The translations under genes and the position numbers were made by a program. From a bacterium (GTDB lineage Bacteria > Patescibacteriota > Minisyncoccia > Portnoybacterales > JAGGTM01): a DNA stretch of 14,727 nt. A model generated the notes under the pieces. It searched no databases, had not been told where the DNA came from, and saw nothing but the letters and a program-made list of their open reading frames with translations. Location of the stretch: contig JAGGTM010000092.1 in assembly GCA_021163745.1 (NCBI GenBank), positions 1 to 14,727 on the forward strand. Reading direction: 5' to 3'. How positions within the stretch are numbered: the first letter of the stretch is position 1; each line of letters opens with the position of its first letter. Positions 12,407-14,727 of the stretch are shown piece by piece.

Positions 12407-14532
12407 AATTCTCCTATAAATTTTTACAATCTTTTTTTGAAAAGAGATTGCCTAAACCGGAAAAATTAGCGGAGCTTTTTACAATGCATAATTTCGAGGT
12501 GATTGATATTGAGAAGAAAAAGGAAGACGTGATTTTAGATGTGGATATTTTGCCTAACAGAGGAGATTGTTTTTCTCATTTGGGATTGGCAAGAGAGATT
12601 TCCGCGATATCAGGTATTCCTATCTCTCCAAAAGATGCTAATTTAAAATCTATTTTGAAAAAAACAAAATTTGATTTAAAAGAAGAAATAAAGAAAGTCA
12701 AGAGATTTGTAAATATAGAGGTTAAAGATAAGGAAAATTGCTCGAGGTATAATTGTAGGGTAATTATAGACGTGAAGGTAGGTCCTTCTCCAAAGTGGCT
12801 TAAAGAGAAATTGGAAAACTGCGGGTTAAATTCTATAAATAACATTGTAGACATTACTAATTATGTAATGTTAGAAACCGGACAACCAATTCATGCTTTT
12901 GATTTAGATAAAATTTCAGATAATATTATTGTAATAAGAGAGGCGAAAAAGGGAGAGAGAATCGTTACTTTAGATAATAATATCTATGATTTAGATAAAG
13001 ATATTTTAATAATCTCTGATAGAAAAGATCCACTGGCTATAGCGGGAATTAAAGGAGGGAAAAAAGCAGAAATAACCAAAGATACTAAAAATATTGTTTT
13101 AGAGTCAGCGAATTTTAGCCCATCGGCTATAAGGAAATCATCCAGAAAACTGAACTTAATTACAGATGCATCCATAAGATTTGAACATAATTTAGACCCC
13201 AATTTAACAGAAATTGCTATAAATCGGGCAGCTTATCTTATTAAAAAAATTTCCAATGGGAAAGTATGCAAAGGAATGATAGATATCTATTCTAAAAAAG
13301 TTTTTCCAAAAAGAATTAAATTGGATGCAAATTATGTAGAAAGATTATTGGGGGTCAAAATACCAGATAGAGAAATAAGAAATATTTTTAAAAGATTGGG
13401 TTTTGCGAGTAGCGAAGCGAAGCTTCGCAATAAAAGATTGCGAAGCCCGCTACGTTTGCTTCGCTATTCCAGTGTTTGGGAAGTTACCATACCTACTTGG
13501 CGTCAAGATATTTCTCTTCAGGAGGATTTAATTGAAGAAATAGGACGAATTTATGGTTATGACAAGATACCTTCAAAATTTCCCTTGGGAATACTTACTC
13601 CACCACGGAGAAATCTGGAGATTTTTTGGGAAGATATTACAAAAGATGCATTAAAGGAGTTAGGTTTTACCGAGGTATATAATTATTCGTTTATTTCAGA
13701 AAAAGATGCTGAAATATTTGGATATAATAATATTAAAAAAACAAGATGTTTGGTAGAGATAGAAAATCCAGTAAGTAATGAATTTCAATACTTAAGACCT
13801 TCTCAAATCCCCAATCTTTTAAAAAATGTTAGAGAAAATGTTAAGCGCTTTAATGAGATAAAAATTTTTGAACTAGGAAAAACATTTACCCGCCCAAATT
13901 TTCAAAGAAAACTTGGGCGGGCGGAGGAAAAGAGAATGCTTACCGGAGTAATCACTGATTCTTCATTTTATTATGGAAAGGGAGTGGTAGATAATATTTT
14001 GAATAAATTAGGGATAACCAATGTATGGTATGACCAATATGAAATTTCTCCATTGGACTCTGAGCCGGTAATTTGGAATTTAGAAAAGTGCGCGGAGATA
14101 AAATTGGATGATTCAAAAATCGGATTTTTAGGGGAGATTTCTGATAAAGTTTCAAATGAATTAAAAATTCCAAAAGTTGTTGTATTTAATTTAGATTTTG
14201 ATTTAGTTCAAAAATTTGCCACGGAGGAACACGAATATCGTCCCATTTCTCGTTTTCCTGCGTCGGTAAGAGATATAGCAGTTTTAGTAGGCCTTACCAC
14301 AAAAGTAATAGATGTGTTAAATGTTATAAACAGAGTCGGCGGAAAGATAGTGAGAGATGTAGATTTATTTGATATGTATCAGGGAGAAAAAATTCCTGAA
14401 GGAAAGAAAAATTTAGCATTTCATATTATTTATCAAGCAGATGACCATACTTTAACAGACGAAGAAATTAACAATGTGCATAATAAAATAATGAAGGCAT
14501 TGGAAAAAGAAGGGTGGGAAGTGAGAAAGTAA
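12403..14532 (+). CDS. pheT: Phenylalanyl-tRNA synthetase beta subunit, lacking the EMAP/OB domain
   Basis: PheT gives the editing and tRNA-binding half of the synthetase. Visible domains: B1 start (1-35), a B3/B4 editing region (about 110-285, with INNIVDITNYVMLETGQPIHAFD at 145-167), B5 (about 300-370, ending VTIPTWRQDI), a catalytic-like core (about 375-600) and a C-terminal FDX-ACB anticodon-binding domain (611-709, from YRPISRFPASVRDIAV). At 709 aa it is about 90 residues shorter than E. coli PheT because the N-terminal tRNA_bind (OB-fold) domain is missing: FEVIDIEKKKEDVILDVDIL runs straight into PNRGDC. Two palindromic stretches lie inside the frame, one at residues 335-356 in B5 and one near 496-507. 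Its ATG overlaps the stop of the nucleotidyltransferase gene. Confidence 0.96.
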   Translation: MKFSYKFLQSFFEKRLPKPEKLAELFTMHNFEVIDIEKKKEDVILDVDILPNRGDCFSHLGLAREISAISGIPISPKDANLKSILKKTKFDLKEEIKKVKRFVNIEVKDKENCSRYNCRVIIDVKVGPSPKWLKEKLENCGLNSINNIVDITNYVMLETGQPIHAFDLDKISDNIIVIREAKKGERIVTLDNNIYDLDKDILIISDRKDPLAIAGIKGGKKAEITKDTKNIVLESANFSPSAIRKSSRKLNLITDASIRFEHNLDPNLTEIAINRAAYLIKKISNGKVCKGMIDIYSKKVFPKRIKLDANYVERLLGVKIPDREIRNIFKRLGFASSEAKLRNKRLRSPLRLLRYSSVWEVTIPTWRQDISLQEDLIEEIGRIYGYDKIPSKFPLGILTPPRRNLEIFWEDITKDALKELGFTEVYNYSFISEKDAEIFGYNNIKKTRCLVEIENPVSNEFQYLRPSQIPNLLKNVRENVKRFNEIKIFELGKTFTRPNFQRKLGRAEEKRMLTGVITDSSFYYGKGVVDNILNKLGITNVWYDQYEISPLDSEPVIWNLEKCAEIKLDDSKIGFLGEISDKVSNELKIPKVVVFNLDFDLVQKFATEEHEYRPISRFPASVRDIAVLVGLTTKVIDVLNVINRVGGKIVRDVDLFDMYQGEKIPEGKKNLAFHIIYQADDHTLTDEEINNVHNKIMKALEKEGWEVRK
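13407..13469. repeat. 63-bp palindromic element inserted in frame within pheT
   Basis: Nested stems: tagcgaagc (13410-13418) pairs with gcttcgcta (13458-13466), extended by 13407-13409 with 13467-13469 (one G-T). Inside, gcttcgcaat (13422-13431) pairs with attgcgaagc (13437-13446) around aaaag. The block is exactly 63 bp, so it keeps the frame. It encodes a basic stretch (ASSEAKLRNKRLRSP and onward, residues 335-356) between LGF and VWEVTIPTWRQDI, where other PheT proteins have only a short loop. GC content is higher than in the surrounding gene. The core gcttcgcaa recurs in the palindrome at 14597-14628. Confidence 0.8.
13889..13921. repeat. 33-bp palindrome inside pheT
   Basis: cccgcccaa (13889-13897) pairs with ttgggcggg (13913-13921). 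After one mismatch (13898/13912), ttttc (13899-13903) pairs with gaaaa (13907-13911) over an aaa loop. The whole is 33 bp (11 codons) and encodes residues about 496-507 (TRPNFQRKLGRA), in a charged, usually variable linker after the FELGKTF strand. The cccgccc arms stand out in this AT-rich gene. It may be a second inserted element or a chance hairpin in a tolerant loop. Confidence 0.55.
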
Positions 14533-14547
14533 ATTAAATAAATCTCA

Positions 14548-14589
14548 CCCAGCACTACTCTGGGTTACATAACCCAGAGTGGTGCTGGG
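14548..14589. terminator. 19-bp hairpin after pheT, possible terminator or repeat
   Basis: Bases 14548-14566 pair with 14571-14589 (19 pairs, one G-T) over a 4-base loop. The stem starts 15 bp after the pheT stop. A run of U is absent on the + strand (aaaatctccc follows), so it is not a canonical intrinsic terminator. It may protect the mRNA 3' end or be a dispersed palindrome. It is the most stable-looking hairpin in the window and the likely end of the pheS-pheT transcript. Confidence 0.55.
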
Positions 14590-14596
14590 AAAATCT

Positions 14597-14628
14597 CCCT
14601 AAACAATTTGCTTCGCAAATTGTAAGGG
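14597..14628. repeat. Palindrome sharing its core with the pheT insertion
   Basis: acaatttgc (14603-14611) pairs perfectly with gcaaattgt (14615-14623) around ttc; after a small internal loop, ccct (14597-14600) pairs with aggg (14625-14628). The nine bases gcttcgcaa at 14610-14618 are identical to 13422-13430 within pheT. Confidence 0.7.
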
Positions 14629-14677
14629 CAAGCAAAAGTCAAATCTATAACTCAAAAGTCAAGAGCTGAGAGAAGGA

Positions 14678-14703
14678 AGACCTCGCCCGTTTAGGCGAGG
14701 TCT
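14678..14703. repeat. GC-rich palindrome at the right end
   Basis: agacctcgcc (14678-14687) pairs perfectly with ggcgaggtct (14694-14703) around a 6-base loop. It is followed by gcccccgccggc, also GC-rich, then the window ends. No gene is visible in 14533-14727; the stretch holds this and two other palindromes plus the decamer caaaagtcaa at 14633 and again at 14653. Confidence 0.7.
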
Positions 14704-14727
14704 GCCCCCGCCGGCAATTTTGCTTCC

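Noticed and set aside
12576..13202. Minus-strand open frames inside pheT
   Set aside because: They are antisense to conserved PheT domains and have no start context or recognisable family.

Overview
The window is AT-rich, densely packed bacterial DNA with every recognisable gene on the + strand. It looks like a Candidate Phyla Radiation (Patescibacteria, Parcubacteria-like) genome. The reasons are several trimmed-down core proteins (TruB without a PUA tail, PheT without its tRNA-binding OB domain), small membrane proteins of the kind found in such genomes, no Shine-Dalgarno sequence at a usual distance from any start I checked, and many GC-rich palindromes in AT-rich DNA. The taxonomy is inference; no rRNA gene is present.

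Layout: (1) 3-1088, C-terminal part of a membrane glycosyltransferase cut by the window edge. (2) 1277-2416, truB (tRNA pseudouridine 55 synthase) and archease. (3) 2417-2813, a 397-bp gene-free stretch filled with C/G-rich palindromes and a heptamer tandem repeat, ending in a good sigma70-like promoter. (4) 2814-3668, a small self-contained unit of a two-helix membrane protein and a C_GCAxxG_C_C cysteine protein, closed by a textbook terminator. (5) 3671-5190, an inverted repeat, a possible promoter and rtcB, the RNA ligase activated by archease. (6) 5238-8332, a basic small ORF, a branched-chain-type aminotransferase, an AroQ chorismate mutase and a fused prephenate dehydrogenase-prephenate dehydratase. 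Together these can take chorismate to phenylalanine and tyrosine. (7) 8359-9271, a GC-rich structured element and fpg/mutM. (8) 9332-9941, a small basic ORF overlapping a YkuK/DUF458 RNase H-like gene. (9) 10048-14532, a four-helix membrane protein, then pheS, a DUF6922-like gene, an AbiEii-family nucleotidyltransferase and pheT. (10) 14533-14727, a gene-free tail with three palindromes.

Two features stand out. A toxin-antitoxin-like pair sits between pheS and pheT with a 6-bp gap, a 47-bp overlap and a 4-bp ATGA overlap, so a selfish module appears wired into an essential aminoacyl-tRNA synthetase operon. Separately, pheT itself carries a 63-bp palindromic block (exactly 21 codons) read in frame as a basic peptide in a place where relatives have a short loop, much like the protein-embedded palindromic elements of Rickettsia. 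A second 33-bp palindrome lies further on in the same gene. The TyrA-PheA fusion next to, and overlapping, a free-standing chorismate mutase is an uncommon arrangement for terminal aromatic amino acid synthesis. The palindromes, heptamer repeats and an unexplained folded element before fpg are the main structures not explained by protein genes.
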